Shown here one piece after another: positions 8,915-17,967 of a stretch of 64,000 nucleotides of DNA. Position numbers and translations under genes: made by a program. The stretch is from Paenibacillus sp. FSL K6-0276 (lineage in GTDB: Bacteria > Bacillota > Bacilli > Paenibacillales > Paenibacillaceae): assembly GCF_037977235.1 (NCBI RefSeq), contig NZ_CP150276.1, forward strand, positions 496,001-560,000, read 5' to 3'. Numbering within the stretch: the stretch's first letter is position 1; the number at the start of each line of letters is the position of its first letter. Under the pieces are notes generated by a model that made no database searches, was not told the origin of the DNA, and worked only from the letters and a program-made list of their open reading frames with translations.

Positions 8915-10867
8915 ATGTTAAATATTCACTATTTTAGCGAGGTGGACAGGACAGAAGTGTATAGAGTGAATAGGCGAGAGCGAACCAGAGCATTATGGCA
9001 TTCTTTTAGTTATTGGTGGGGGCGAAGATCCCTTCAGAGTCGTTTGATTGCAGCCTATGTTTTTATTATTTTAGGCCCGTGCTTACTGGTATCCGTCTAC
9101 TTCTATGAGTCTATCAATAATACCTATCTTAGAGGTGCCATCGAGAAGAATGATTATTTGTTGCAAATGGAAAAATTACATATTTATAATCAAATTGAGG
9201 CGATGGAACGTGCGGCGCAGATGGCTTATTCTGATGCCGATGTAGAAGAATTCCTTGCGAATGAAACCGAACCGCAGCTAGCAGATTTGATTAATTTCAA
9301 TACAAATGCCTATGTGAATATGACTCGTATTCAATTTAATAATCCGAATATTGAGCATTTACGACTGTATTCGAGAAGCAATAAAGTGCATGAAATTTGG
9401 CCGATTATCTTTCGTGAAGAGAGAGTATCCTCCAAGCCATGGTTTCAGAAAGCGCTTCAAATGAAGGGGCAGGAATACTGGTCTTTTCAGAAAAGTGATC
9501 CGGATCTGATGCAGAGATACTTGGAAGCGCCGGAGGAGAGTCTGCCAAAGGTTTCGTTGTTGCGTGAGAAAAGTCGTCCAGCAGACAATTATATCGGCAT
9601 GGTGCAGGTGGATATGATGCTGAGTCGTTTTACACCCAAGACGTATACAGATGTCCGGGATAATCAGACCCAAATGTTCCTTGTGGATAGTGAGCTGCAG
9701 CTTTTCACCAGACCGGACCATTCTTTTTTGCAGAATAATCTGAAGATGGCTGATATGATTGCAGAACGGTATAAGCATTTTCGGGAAACTGGCGAATGGG
9801 ACAATGATTACTCGGAGAATGGTAAATCGTTCTTGTTGATTAATACTCCGTTAGAAAGAATTAATGCTTATTTGTTAAATGTTGTGTCCATGGAGGGAGT
9901 TATGAAGGATATCTCCCGTACACGCAACTTAATCATTGGGGCCAATGTTGGGTTTATTACCTTGCTAACGTTGATTGCTTATGTGACGAATGCCTTTATT
10001 TTAAAAAATCTACGTAGATTGACAGAAACAATGAAAAGGGTGCGTAGAGGGGAAGCATACAGTGGAATTATGATTCGGGGTGGAGGGGAAGTTGGTGAGC
10101 TTGCCCATCATTTCTCCAAATTAATGAACACGATTAATACGCTGGTGGCCCAAGCAGTGAGCAAGCAGGCGTTGTCAAAAGAGGCTGAACTGCGTACGCT
10201 GCATAACCAGATTGACGCCCATTTTTTGTATAATACGCTTGAGAATATTAAAATGCTGGCTGAAATTGAGAACCAACGAACGATCTCGGATGCATTAACC
10301 TCGTTAGGGGGGATGATGCGCTATAATTTCAAATGGTCCGGAGAGTATGTGAAGCTGCGGGATGAAATTCGCCATATTGAGAATTACATTGAAGTGATGA
10401 ATATTCGTTTTGAATATCCGGTTAAGCTGGTAATTCATATTGAACCTCGATATTTGGAGCTGGAGGTGCTTAAAATGTCACTGCAGCCTATTGTGGAGAA
10501 CAGCGTTAAGCATGCTTGGTGTGGTGAGAAAGAGAATCTACAGGACCCGAACATTTATATTCATATTTTGGAAAAGGAAGGTGATATTTTTATAGAGCTT
10601 CGTGATAATGGCATGGGACTAACACCAGAGCGTCTACATGCTTTAAACGAGGCGATATATGCGAAAGATGAACGCTGTGAAAGCTCTGCTGAACAGAGGG
10701 ATACAGACCACCGAACGGGTGGCATTGGTCTGAGAAATGTACATCAGCGTTTGCAAATCTTTTATGGCGATGAATATGGACTTGTAGTACAGAGCGAAGC
10801 AGGAAGTTGGACGATGGTACGTTTAACCTTGCCGAAAGTTCTTTTGACGGGAGAAAAAAAACTATGA
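8915..10867 (+). CDS. Sensor histidine kinase, YesM family
   Basis: This 650-residue membrane kinase has one transmembrane helix near residues 47-68, a roughly 260-residue extracellular sensor domain, a second helix near 331-355, a HAMP linker, and the His_kinase motif AHFLYNTLE around residue 435. The ATPase domain shows N-box IVENSVKHAW, DNGMGL and GGIGLRNVHQRL. YesM kinases sense extracellular carbohydrate or its binding protein and phosphorylate an AraC-type regulator. The regulator gene overlaps this one by four bases. The ATG at 8915 lacks a good ribosome site; GTG at 8957 or 8966 behind GGACAGGACAG is an alternative. Confidence 0.92.
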   Translation: MLNIHYFSEVDRTEVYRVNRRERTRALWHSFSYWWGRRSLQSRLIAAYVFIILGPCLLVSVYFYESINNTYLRGAIEKNDYLLQMEKLHIYNQIEAMERAAQMAYSDADVEEFLANETEPQLADLINFNTNAYVNMTRIQFNNPNIEHLRLYSRSNKVHEIWPIIFREERVSSKPWFQKALQMKGQEYWSFQKSDPDLMQRYLEAPEESLPKVSLLREKSRPADNYIGMVQVDMMLSRFTPKTYTDVRDNQTQMFLVDSELQLFTRPDHSFLQNNLKMADMIAERYKHFRETGEWDNDYSENGKSFLLINTPLERINAYLLNVVSMEGVMKDISRTRNLIIGANVGFITLLTLIAYVTNAFILKNLRRLTETMKRVRRGEAYSGIMIRGGGEVGELAHHFSKLMNTINTLVAQAVSKQALSKEAELRTLHNQIDAHFLYNTLENIKMLAEIENQRTISDALTSLGGMMRYNFKWSGEYVKLRDEIRHIENYIEVMNIRFEYPVKLVIHIEPRYLELEVLKMSLQPIVENSVKHAWCGEKENLQDPNIYIHILEKEGDIFIELRDNGMGLTPERLHALNEAIYAKDERCESSAEQRDTDHRTGGIGLRNVHQRLQIFYGDEYGLVVQSEAGSWTMVRLTLPKVLLTGEKKL

Positions 10868-12426
10868 AGAAGCTACTGATCATTGATGATGAGAAGAATA
10901 TTCGTTATGGTCTCAAGACTATGATAGAAAGAGAATTTCCGTCCATTTATACCATCACGATGGCGAGTAATGGCGCAGAGGGGTTTGATATCTATAAGAC
11001 CGACGGTGCAGATATTATTATTACAGATATACGTATGCCTGTTATGGATGGCATTACGCTGTTAGAGCGGTTGTCCTCGGCGACAGTGGGCGAAAAAAAA
11101 CCAGCAGTGCTGATCTTAAGCGGGTATGACGATTTCGAATATGCAAAAAGCGCGATCCGTTATCGCGTGAAGGATTATTTACTTAAACCGATTCGTAGAG
11201 ATGAATTATTCGAAATCTTGAAGTGTATAGACAAGGAGCAGGAGGAGCATAATCTCAGCGCAAGGCAGCAGGAGCAGGAAGCAGAACATTTTCGCCGAGA
11301 GCTGCGTTCTAGCCGTTTACGTGGGCTGCTTATGCAGCAGGAAGTTCAGTTGGAGCAAGAGCAGCAGGAGAGCCTAGATGACTTGGAGGTTCCTTTTACA
11401 GTAGGTGTGTTGAATTACTATTGTAATGACGGAACAAGAATGAAGCCGGGGGATGTTCAGGGGCTGGTTGAACGATTGATGGGACCACTTGAAAAATATT
11501 TTTCGGAAATCACAACGGACTGGGACGGTAAATTAGTATTGCTCGGAACCAGAAAACAGGACTTTATAGAGCTGTCCAGACAAGCTGAAGCCAAAGAAAT
11601 AATGGGATTGTCGATTGGAATAAGTAGTGAAGGAGGAAGTTTCGCAGACCTTCGTTCCTGTTATAAGGAAGCGTGCCGGGCATTACAGTATACTTTTGTA
11701 TATCCGCAAGTAAACTTGTTGAATTACGCGGATGTGAGTCAAGAACGGTCTAATTCCCCCTTACCGAAGGAGGAAATTCGCAAGCTGCTCAATATGCTTG
11801 GAACAGAACGCGAGAAGGAGATGAAGCATCTTCTGGCTGAGATTTTTCAGACCGAGCATTTGAAGGCGCTTGACCTGTCTTATTTGGAGTCGGTGGGACA
11901 GAATATCAATGAATTGGTGCTGGATGAAGTATTTCGGGTGCATGGCGAAGCCTCGGTAGAGGTGCTGAAGCAGTATCGTACAGTGGGCAATATGTACAAT
12001 TATCGTCATTTCCATGATTATTATCGTGCGCTTGAGAATTTGCTCCTGAGTGTGAGTGATTACATTGTAGGGGTACGCTCTGCTCATACGGAGCATGCCG
12101 ATATGGAGGAAGCACTGAACTATATTGAAACGAACTACGCTCGTCCACTAAATATGGCTATGGTTAGTAACCATGTGTCTTTGAATTATTCTTATTTTAG
12201 CGAAGCCTTCAAGGCATATACCGGTGAGAATTTTGTCCTTTACCTAAAAAAGGTACGCATCCGCCATGCTAAAGAACTGCTAGCGAAAGGCTGTAGCAAG
12301 CTTGCTGGAGTTTCGGAAAAAGTAGGTTTTGAGAACAGTAAGCAATTTGCCCGTGTCTTTAAAGAGTTGGAAGGGATCTCTCCAGGGGATTATAGAGCCA
12401 AAATACTGTCTGAAGATTTGTCGTAA
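10864..12426 (+). CDS. Response regulator with AraC-type DNA-binding domain (YesN family)
   Basis: This 520-residue protein has an N-terminal receiver domain: IIDDE acidic pocket, phospho-acceptor Asp in TDIRMPVMDG and the conserved Lys in LLKP. A central coiled-coil and helper region follows, then a C-terminal AraC double helix-turn-helix (about residues 415-515) ending GDYR. Its ATG overlaps the kinase stop codon as ATGA, so the pair is translationally coupled. It most likely activates the upstream sugar-uptake genes. An upstream in-frame start at 10807 lies inside the kinase gene and is not needed. Confidence 0.93.
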   Translation: MKKLLIIDDEKNIRYGLKTMIEREFPSIYTITMASNGAEGFDIYKTDGADIIITDIRMPVMDGITLLERLSSATVGEKKPAVLILSGYDDFEYAKSAIRYRVKDYLLKPIRRDELFEILKCIDKEQEEHNLSARQQEQEAEHFRRELRSSRLRGLLMQQEVQLEQEQQESLDDLEVPFTVGVLNYYCNDGTRMKPGDVQGLVERLMGPLEKYFSEITTDWDGKLVLLGTRKQDFIELSRQAEAKEIMGLSIGISSEGGSFADLRSCYKEACRALQYTFVYPQVNLLNYADVSQERSNSPLPKEEIRKLLNMLGTEREKEMKHLLAEIFQTEHLKALDLSYLESVGQNINELVLDEVFRVHGEASVEVLKQYRTVGNMYNYRHFHDYYRALENLLLSVSDYIVGVRSAHTEHADMEEALNYIETNYARPLNMAMVSNHVSLNYSYFSEAFKAYTGENFVLYLKKVRIRHAKELLAKGCSKLAGVSEKVGFENSKQFARVFKELEGISPGDYRAKILSEDLS

Positions 12427-12596
12427 AAGGCAGGATAAGTAGCTTCACTATAGATATTATTGATGTACTTGAGCCGTGATGACCATTAATGGTGTCGTTA
12501 GTAGTGATCCTCCTATATAATGGCAGTGAGAAGCTTTGCTAGGATTAGCAGCAAGAGAGTTTGGAGGAATGAAGGGTTGAAGAAATTCAAGGGAAT

Positions 12597-13379
12597 TTGA
12601 TTACGGTTCAGACGTTGGCAGAGGATTTTCGGCGACTGGGTGTACAGGCGGGGATGACGATTCTACTGCATTCATCCTTCAAATCACTAGGCCAATGGGT
12701 GGCAGGTGGACCGGTTGCCGTTATTTTGGCGCTTGAGGAGGTCCTTGGAGAATCAGGCACGCTTGTGATGCCGACTCATTCTAGCGATCTAACGGACCCT
12801 GCTGGCTGGAGTAACCCGCCGGTTCCCGAGTCGTGGTGGCAGAGTATCCGTGAGCAGATGCCGGCTTATGATCCAGACTTGACTCCACTGAGAGGGATGG
12901 GGATTATTCCGGATTGCTTCCGTAGGCAAAAAGGGGTAAAGCGCAGCGATCACCCCATTCATTCATTTGCAGCTTGGGGAAAGCATAGGGATGAGATTAT
13001 GTATGGTCACTCCTTCGAATACGGTTTGGGGGAAGACTCTCCACTAGCTCGTATTTATGATCTGGGTGGAAGTGTGCTGCTGCTAGGCGTAGGAAATCTA
13101 AATAACACTTCATTACATCTTGCTGAATACCGGGCCTTCTATGAAGAAAAGAAGGAAGTCTTTGGCGGGGCACCCATGATGGTGGATGGTCATAGACAGT
13201 GGGTGGAATTCAAGGAGCTAGATTGGAACTCTGACGATTTCGTTGAACTGGCTGAGCAATTCGGGCAAGAGACAGGGCTCATTACATATGGTCAGATCGC
13301 CTCAGCTACAGCCCAATTGATTCCACAGCGTGAAATCGTTGACTATGCGGTGAACTGGATGGAGCGAAACAGGAAGTAG
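12597..13379 (+). CDS. Aminoglycoside N(3)-acetyltransferase family protein
   Basis: This 260-residue protein belongs to the AAC(3)/YokD acetyltransferase family, shown by ILLHSSFKSLGQWVAGGP at the N-terminus, LVMPTHSS, HPIHSFAAWGK and the C-terminal LITYGQIASATAQL. Family members acetylate an amino group of aminoglycosides from acetyl-CoA, but many chromosomal homologues have no proven drug substrate. The frame is closed by TGA at 12570, so the only plausible start is TTG at 12597; the ribosome site is weak. It is 38 bp upstream of the phosphatase gene and probably co-transcribed. Confidence 0.85.
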   Translation: MITVQTLAEDFRRLGVQAGMTILLHSSFKSLGQWVAGGPVAVILALEEVLGESGTLVMPTHSSDLTDPAGWSNPPVPESWWQSIREQMPAYDPDLTPLRGMGIIPDCFRRQKGVKRSDHPIHSFAAWGKHRDEIMYGHSFEYGLGEDSPLARIYDLGGSVLLLGVGNLNNTSLHLAEYRAFYEEKKEVFGGAPMMVDGHRQWVEFKELDWNSDDFVELAEQFGQETGLITYGQIASATAQLIPQREIVDYAVNWMERNRK

Positions 13380-13417
13380 ACTATCTCTGGATTTGAGATT
13401 AGGAGGAGAAGCGACGG

Positions 13418-14056
13418 ATGAGTACTACAACGATATATTTAACGCGTCATGGCCAGACGGAATGGAATGTGCAGAATCGTATGCAAGGTCATATGGATTC
13501 TGCGCTGACGACGCTTGGCGTACAACAGGCGGAATGGTTGAGCCGGGGAATGAAGGCTATAAATCTTGATGTCATTTATACAAGCTCCAGCCCAAGGGCG
13601 CTGCGTACAGCTGAGATTATACGCGGAGAGCGGGATGTTCCGCTGAAGATTTCCGATACATTCAAAGAAATTGGCATGGGCGTATGGGAAGGCCGAGATT
13701 CTGCTGAGCTAGAAGCTCGGTATTCGGACCAGCATCGTTATTTCTGGGGAGATCCTGGCCAGTTTAAAGTGGAGGGCAGCGAGACCTTCGAAGAGGTGCA
13801 GACAAGAGCTTTAGAGAAGCTTCAGGAAATTCTCACTGCCCATAAGGGCGAGACGATTCTTATCGTAACGCATACGGTAGTGATCAAACTCTTGATGGCT
13901 TATTTTGAAGGTAGAGAGTTGCCTGAGCTTTGGGATCTGCCTTACATTTATCCAACCTGCTTATCCAAAATTGATTTTACGGATGGCGTGCCGGAGATCC
14001 TGTTGCACGGGGATACAAGTCATTATGAAGAGGATGAGGCTGGGATGGAATCGTAG
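13418..14056 (+). CDS. Histidine phosphatase family protein (phosphoglycerate-mutase-like)
   Basis: This 212-residue cytoplasmic protein begins with the family signature LTRHGQTEWN, whose histidine is the phospho-acceptor. The second catalytic histidine is in IVTHTVVIK near residue 152. The acidic residue in FKEIGMGVWEG also fits the family. Members include PhoE/CobC-like phosphatases of broad specificity, so the substrate cannot be named. GGAGG lies nine bases before the ATG. Confidence 0.9.
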   Translation: MSTTTIYLTRHGQTEWNVQNRMQGHMDSALTTLGVQQAEWLSRGMKAINLDVIYTSSSPRALRTAEIIRGERDVPLKISDTFKEIGMGVWEGRDSAELEARYSDQHRYFWGDPGQFKVEGSETFEEVQTRALEKLQEILTAHKGETILIVTHTVVIKLLMAYFEGRELPELWDLPYIYPTCLSKIDFTDGVPEILLHGDTSHYEEDEAGMES

Positions 14057-14106
14057 AGGTTATACGATCAGTCTAGTGGGTTAAAAGTTAGCTCAAATAT
14101 TCGGAA

Positions 14107-14153
14107 TAAAAAAATATGCCCATCCAGCTTCTTGTTGAGAAGTGGAAGGGCAT
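14107..14153 (-). terminator. Terminator of serS
   Basis: On the minus strand ATGCCC..TTCT pairs with AGAA..GGGCAT, and TTTTTTT follows. It lies 36 bases beyond the serS stop codon and may also stop the converging plus-strand transcript. Confidence 0.8.
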
Positions 14154-14188
14154 TATTCATTTCAAATTTATTTGGATAAAACAGACTA

Positions 14189-15472
14189 CTATTGTGGAAG
14201 CTCGAGCCGCTCTAATCCATCCATATATTTGCGCAGCGCCTGAGGGATGTAGATAGAACCATCCTCTTGCTGGTGATTCTCCAGCAGCGGGATCAGAATT
14301 CTTGGCGTAGCCACTGCGGTGTTATTTAAGGTATGGCAGTATTGTAAGCGACCATCCGCATCTCGATAACGGATGCCCGAACGACGAGCTTGGAAATCGA
14401 GTAGATTAGAAGCCGAATGGGTCTCTCCGTAGGCGCCTCTGCTTGGCATCCAAGTCTCGATATCATACTGCTTGTGTGTCTTCAGGGACATATCCCCAGT
14501 GCAGACGGCCATGACCCGATAGGGGAGCTCTAAGAGCTGGAGGATATGTTCGGCATTCGCGAGGATCTCATGGAGTATATTGTCCGAAATACCTTCGTCA
14601 TTTCGGCATAATACGACTTGTTCGATCTTCGAGAACTGATGAACACGGTACAGGCCGCGAACGTCTCGCCCGGCTGATCCCACCTCACGGCGGAAGCAGG
14701 TCGACATACCGGCCAGCCGCAGTGGCGAGTTCAGCTCGACAATCTCATCGCTATACAGCGAAACCAGCGAGACCTCCGATGTGCCTACGAGCCAGCGATT
14801 GTCTCCGCTTAGCTCATACGTCTGATCCATCCCACCGGGAAAGAATCCGGTTCGTTCCAGCGCTTCAGGGCGGACAATCACGGGAACATCCATCACAGTG
14901 AATCCGCGTGTAGTGAGTACATCAAGAGCCAGCCTCTGTACAGCGAGATGTAACATCAGGCCGGCTCCTTTAAGCACATAACTGCGAGGACCGCCTGCTT
15001 TGACGCCACGGGGGATATCGATGATATCGTGGAGTTCACCTAGCTCTACATGATCACGCGGCGTAAAGCCGAATTCCGGCACCGTTCCGTTCAGCCGCAG
15101 TTCTACGTTGTCATTATCATCGTGGCCGATGGGTGTATCCTGAGACACCGGATTCGGCGCGAGCAGCATGAGCTCTCTACAGCGGTGTTCAGCCTCGTTC
15201 AGATCTGCTTCCAGTAGGTTCAGCCGATTATTGAGTTCTCGTACCTGTGCCTTGACGATCTCTCCCGCAGGGCGGTCACCAAGACGTAGTAATTGTTCAA
15301 CCTCTTTGGTCAGCCCATTTCGCTCGGCTCTCATTTGTTCCGTTTCTTGTCGTAGGCCCCGGCGCTTCTCATCCCATTCCAGCAATTCATCTAGTGGGAA
15401 GTCGACTTTTTTCCATGTTGCAGTGTTTCGTACGAGTTCCTGATTATCCTTGATCCAGTTCATTTCCAGCAT
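14189..15472 (-). CDS. serS: Serine--tRNA ligase, atypical paralogue
   Basis: This 427-residue class II synthetase charges tRNA-Ser with serine. The N-terminal coiled-coil arm spans about residues 30-110. Motif 2 is FRREVGSAGRDVRGLYRVHQ and motif 3 lies in NNTAVATPRILIPLLENHQ. Near residue 350 it has GETHSASNLLDFQARR where most bacterial SerRS have an EISSCSNCEDFQARR-like stretch, and motif 2 has DVRGLYRVHQF rather than the common DTRGLIRQHQF. It is therefore probably a second, divergent SerRS. The start at 15472 has AAGGAG eight bases upstream. A T-box leader and a repeat A copy precede it. Confidence 0.88.
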   Translation of the reverse strand: MLEMNWIKDNQELVRNTATWKKVDFPLDELLEWDEKRRGLRQETEQMRAERNGLTKEVEQLLRLGDRPAGEIVKAQVRELNNRLNLLEADLNEAEHRCRELMLLAPNPVSQDTPIGHDDNDNVELRLNGTVPEFGFTPRDHVELGELHDIIDIPRGVKAGGPRSYVLKGAGLMLHLAVQRLALDVLTTRGFTVMDVPVIVRPEALERTGFFPGGMDQTYELSGDNRWLVGTSEVSLVSLYSDEIVELNSPLRLAGMSTCFRREVGSAGRDVRGLYRVHQFSKIEQVVLCRNDEGISDNILHEILANAEHILQLLELPYRVMAVCTGDMSLKTHKQYDIETWMPSRGAYGETHSASNLLDFQARRSGIRYRDADGRLQYCHTLNNTAVATPRILIPLLENHQQEDGSIYIPQALRKYMDGLERLELPQ

Positions 15473-15494
15473 ATCGCTCGCTCCTTTTTGTTTA

Positions 15495-15592
15495 AAAGAT
15501 AAGAAAGTATAAATTTCACACTTCACTTTATCCTTCTATTTCTCGCACAAACACTTACCGTCCTTATAAGGACGCCGAAGGTGTTTATGCTT
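15495..15592 (+). repeat. Intergenic repeat family A, copy 3, inside the serS leader
   Basis: This copy shares the GTCCTTATAAGGAC hairpin. Its outer stem reads AAACAC/GTGTTT where copy 2 has AAACGC/GCGTTT, a compensatory change. It is oriented opposite to serS and lies between the T-box terminator and the serS ribosome site, so every read-through transcript of serS carries its complement. Confidence 0.85.
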
Positions 15593-15599
15593 GAAAAAA

Positions 15600-15815
15600 C
15601 GCAAAAAACGCCCTCATCCATGGGACGAGGAGCGTCAGCTCGCGGTGCCACCCAGGTTGATCGAATCTCCTTAACAACAGGAAAGAATTCGACCCTCTTT
15701 GGTCTTCGCGGTAACGGGCGAAACCCGGTGAACTTAGGGAGTCATTATAGGCTCCGGTCGCAGACGCCTCACGGTTGGATGCCGGTCAATGGCCTGATTC
15801 TTGGATTTAATATTG
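15600..15815 (-). promoter_or_regulatory. T-box leader of serS
   Basis: The minus strand carries the T-box sequence GGGTGGCACCGCGAGC (plus 15639-15654), followed at once by a GC-rich terminator stem ending in two T-runs. Upstream are about 150 nt of paired sequence expected to form stems I-III. Uncharged tRNA-Ser would stabilise the antiterminator and raise serS transcription. A UCC specifier within CTCCC is possible but I could not fix the specifier loop with confidence. Confidence 0.92.
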
Positions 15816-15821
15816 TTGCTA

Positions 15822-15850
15822 AGTATAGCGCAAGAGTGGGATGAGCGCAA
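15822..15850 (-). promoter_or_regulatory. Sigma-A promoter of the serS T-box transcript
   Basis: On the minus strand TTGCGC and TATACT are separated by 17 bp. They are placed so that transcription would begin at about 15815, the 5' end of the T-box RNA. Confidence 0.75.
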
Positions 15851-15970
15851 GCGTTTATGGTTTGACAATAATATCTATTTTGCGATAGGATTAATATTAA
15901 TTTAAAGTAATTTTGTCGGGATAAATAAAAGCAGTGTGAGCTGCTTAAGTGGGATGGAAGAGGTGGAGAA

Positions 15971-16519
15971 GTGGCTAAAATTGTTGTGATTAACGGAACG
16001 CCTTCCCTGGTATCGCGTATCAATGCAGTTATAGAGTATGCGGAGGCAAGCTTAACCGATCAGGGCTTTGAGGTTGAGCGCATTAACGTAGTAGAGCTAC
16101 CAGCGGAGGATTTGATTCATACCAAGTTTGAGAGTGATTCTATCGTCAAAGCCAATGGCCTTGTAGCGGAAGCGGATGCGGTGATCGTGGTTAGCCCGGT
16201 TTATAAAGCCTCTTATACAGGTGTGTTGAAGACCTTTTTGGATCTGGTTCCACAAAAGGGTTTGGCCGGAAAAATCGTACTTCCGCTCTTCATGGGTGGC
16301 AGTCTTGCACACCTCCTCACGATTGATTATGCCTTGAAACCCGTGTTGTCCGTACTCGGCGCACGCTACATTCTTGGTGGTGTGTATGCCGTGGATTCTC
16401 AGGTGGTTCGTAATGATCACGGAGTGGTGGAGCTTGCTGAGGAGCTGAAGCTGCGTCTGAATGATGCGTTAGCTGAGCTTGCCGAAGAAACTACACATCG
16501 AGTGGAGCGCAAGGCATAG
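15971..16519 (+). CDS. NADPH-dependent FMN reductase (SsuE family)
   Basis: This 182-residue flavodoxin-like protein has the nucleotide-binding opening VVINGTPS and the SPVYKASYTGVLKTFLDLVP segment typical of the SsuE group, which reduces FMN for flavin-dependent monooxygenases. It starts at GTG behind GGTGGAGAA. No monooxygenase or sulfonate transporter is adjacent, so its partner is unknown. It is monocistronic, with a terminator shortly after the stop codon. Confidence 0.87.
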   Translation: MAKIVVINGTPSLVSRINAVIEYAEASLTDQGFEVERINVVELPAEDLIHTKFESDSIVKANGLVAEADAVIVVSPVYKASYTGVLKTFLDLVPQKGLAGKIVLPLFMGGSLAHLLTIDYALKPVLSVLGARYILGGVYAVDSQVVRNDHGVVELAEELKLRLNDALAELAEETTHRVERKA

Positions 16520-16574
16520 GACTAAGCAGCAGGCATTCTGATTCGGAGTGCTCCATACCAAACATATAAACGTG

Positions 16575-16619
16575 AGCGTCTCTTTCATATCCGATACAAG
16601 GGTTGAAGGGACGCTTTTT
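16575..16619 (+). terminator. Terminator after the FMN reductase gene
   Basis: AGCGTC...TTTCA pairs with TGAA..GACGCT, with a small bulge, followed by TTTTTG. It lies about 55 bases after the reductase stop codon. Confidence 0.65.
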
Positions 16620-16627
16620 GCTATAGC

Positions 16628-16670
16628 AAAGAGGCCATCTCACTGTGAAAGTAGAGAATGGCCTCTTTTT
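16628..16670. terminator. Bidirectional terminator between the FMN reductase and nrdF
   Basis: AAAGAGGCCAT pairs with ATGGCCTCTTT, and a T-run follows on the plus strand. It ends 25 bases before the nrdF stop codon, so it can close the minus-strand nrd operon as well. Confidence 0.75.
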
Positions 16671-16694
16671 ATATACGAATCGTTATATACAGTC

Positions 16695-17726
16695 TTACAA
16701 GTCGTCAAATCCGTTATCGTCGCCAACTTTACCGTAGTTGCGGGACTTGGCTTCGAAGAAGTCGGTTTTAGTAGCATTAAGTGCATCATCGGAGAAAGGC
16801 TTGATCCAAGGCATGCAGTTTACGTCAACGCCTTGGTAAGCTTTTTCCATACCCATCAGGGTTAGGCGTTTGTTCGCTGTATATTTGATATAGTCGCTAA
16901 GCTCGTTAAGGTCAATGCCGCGAACATTAGTGAGGGTGTAGTAAGCCCAGTTGGTTTCAAGCTCAACCGCGCGGTCGATGGTACGGTATACGTAATCCAT
17001 GTTCTCTTTAGTGTTCAGCTCAGGGAAGTCTACAAGCAGCTGTTTGAACACTTCTGCGAAGAAGTAACAGTGCTGATTCTCGTCACGTTGAATATAAGAG
17101 ATCATCTGGCTGGTCGCCATCATCTTCTGGTCACGAGCCAGATTGTAGAAGAAGGCGAAGGTGCTGTAGAAGAAAATCCCTTCCAAGATGAGATCCGCTA
17201 CCAGCGCATGGAAAAAGGTTTGTTTCGTTGGATTATCACGGAACTCTTGATAAATATCGGAGATAAATTGGTTGCGCTCCAGTAGGACTGGATCTTTCTT
17301 CCAATATTCAAAAATCTCTTTCTGTTCACTATCCGACACGATAGAGGATAGAACATAGGAGTACGATTGGTTATGCACCACTTCTTGTTGCCCGATAATG
17401 GCAGAGATAGCTTCCAGTGAGGAGTCGGTAAAATAACGCTTCACGTCGCCGACGAACATCGTCTGCATCGAATCGAGCACGGCGAGCAGGGAGATGTTGA
17501 TCTTAAATACACGTTGTTCCTCTGCATCCAGCATAGGGAATTGTTGCGCATCTTTGGACATTGGGATTTCATCCGCGATCCAGTGATTAAGCAGCAGCAC
17601 CTTGTACAGCTTGTACATATGTGGCATGCGGATGTCATTCCAGTTCAGGATACCTGAGCATTCACCGTCGATGATGCGTGTGGATTGGTTAGGTGCTTCA
17701 GTGTTAAAAATTTTTTGTAGTTGCAT
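16695..17726 (-). CDS. nrdF: Class I ribonucleotide reductase, radical-bearing small subunit
   Basis: This 343-residue ferritin-like protein carries the dimetal site and tyrosyl radical for class I ribonucleotide reductase. Metal ligands are visible as Asp in LLAVLDSM, the E-x2-H of QQEVVHNQSYSYV with the radical tyrosine just after it, Glu in LILEGIFF, and the E-x2-H of RDENQHCYF. The last residues, NGFDDL, form the tail that docks on the large subunit. It lies 241 bp downstream of nrdE, with repeat B copy 1 in the gap. Whether it is NrdB or NrdF type, and which metal it uses, cannot be settled by eye. Confidence 0.93.
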   Translation of the reverse strand: MQLQKIFNTEAPNQSTRIIDGECSGILNWNDIRMPHMYKLYKVLLLNHWIADEIPMSKDAQQFPMLDAEEQRVFKINISLLAVLDSMQTMFVGDVKRYFTDSSLEAISAIIGQQEVVHNQSYSYVLSSIVSDSEQKEIFEYWKKDPVLLERNQFISDIYQEFRDNPTKQTFFHALVADLILEGIFFYSTFAFFYNLARDQKMMATSQMISYIQRDENQHCYFFAEVFKQLLVDFPELNTKENMDYVYRTIDRAVELETNWAYYTLTNVRGIDLNELSDYIKYTANKRLTLMGMEKAYQGVDVNCMPWIKPFSDDALNATKTDFFEAKSRNYGKVGDDNGFDDL

Positions 17727-17796
17727 TTATTTTCCCTCCATTTTTTTGCGCGGGTAATTTGTCTTATCTGGTCTTTAATTAAATTAGGTTGATGAA

Positions 17797-17931
17797 GTAA
17801 CGGAGAGGAATTTTGGAGCTGTAGGAGTGAAACGTTCGCCTTTGTCCCCGGATTTCAACCGTTAATGACGGTTTAAATCAAGAAATCTGGGGACAACAGC
17901 GAGCGAAAGCCCAAACATTCCTCGTAGTTAC
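17797..17931. repeat. Repeat family B, copy 1 (MITE-like palindrome between nrdE and nrdF)
   Basis: This 135-bp element has inverted ends (GTAACGGAGAGGAAT against ATTCCTCGTAGTTAC) and a nested central palindrome: TTTGTCCCCGGATTT with AAATCTGGGGACAA around ACCGT/ACGGT. A related, larger element is at 39072. There is no coding capacity. Because it separates nrdE from nrdF, it would fold in the operon mRNA. Confidence 0.75.
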
Positions 17932-17967
17932 GATTAAATCACCGAATTTTTTAAAGCAGTAAGACTC

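Noticed and set aside
15581..15844. Plus-strand open frame of 87 codons
   Set aside because: It lies over the T-box leader and repeat A copy 3 on the opposite strand, has no family resemblance, and its sequence is explained by RNA structure.
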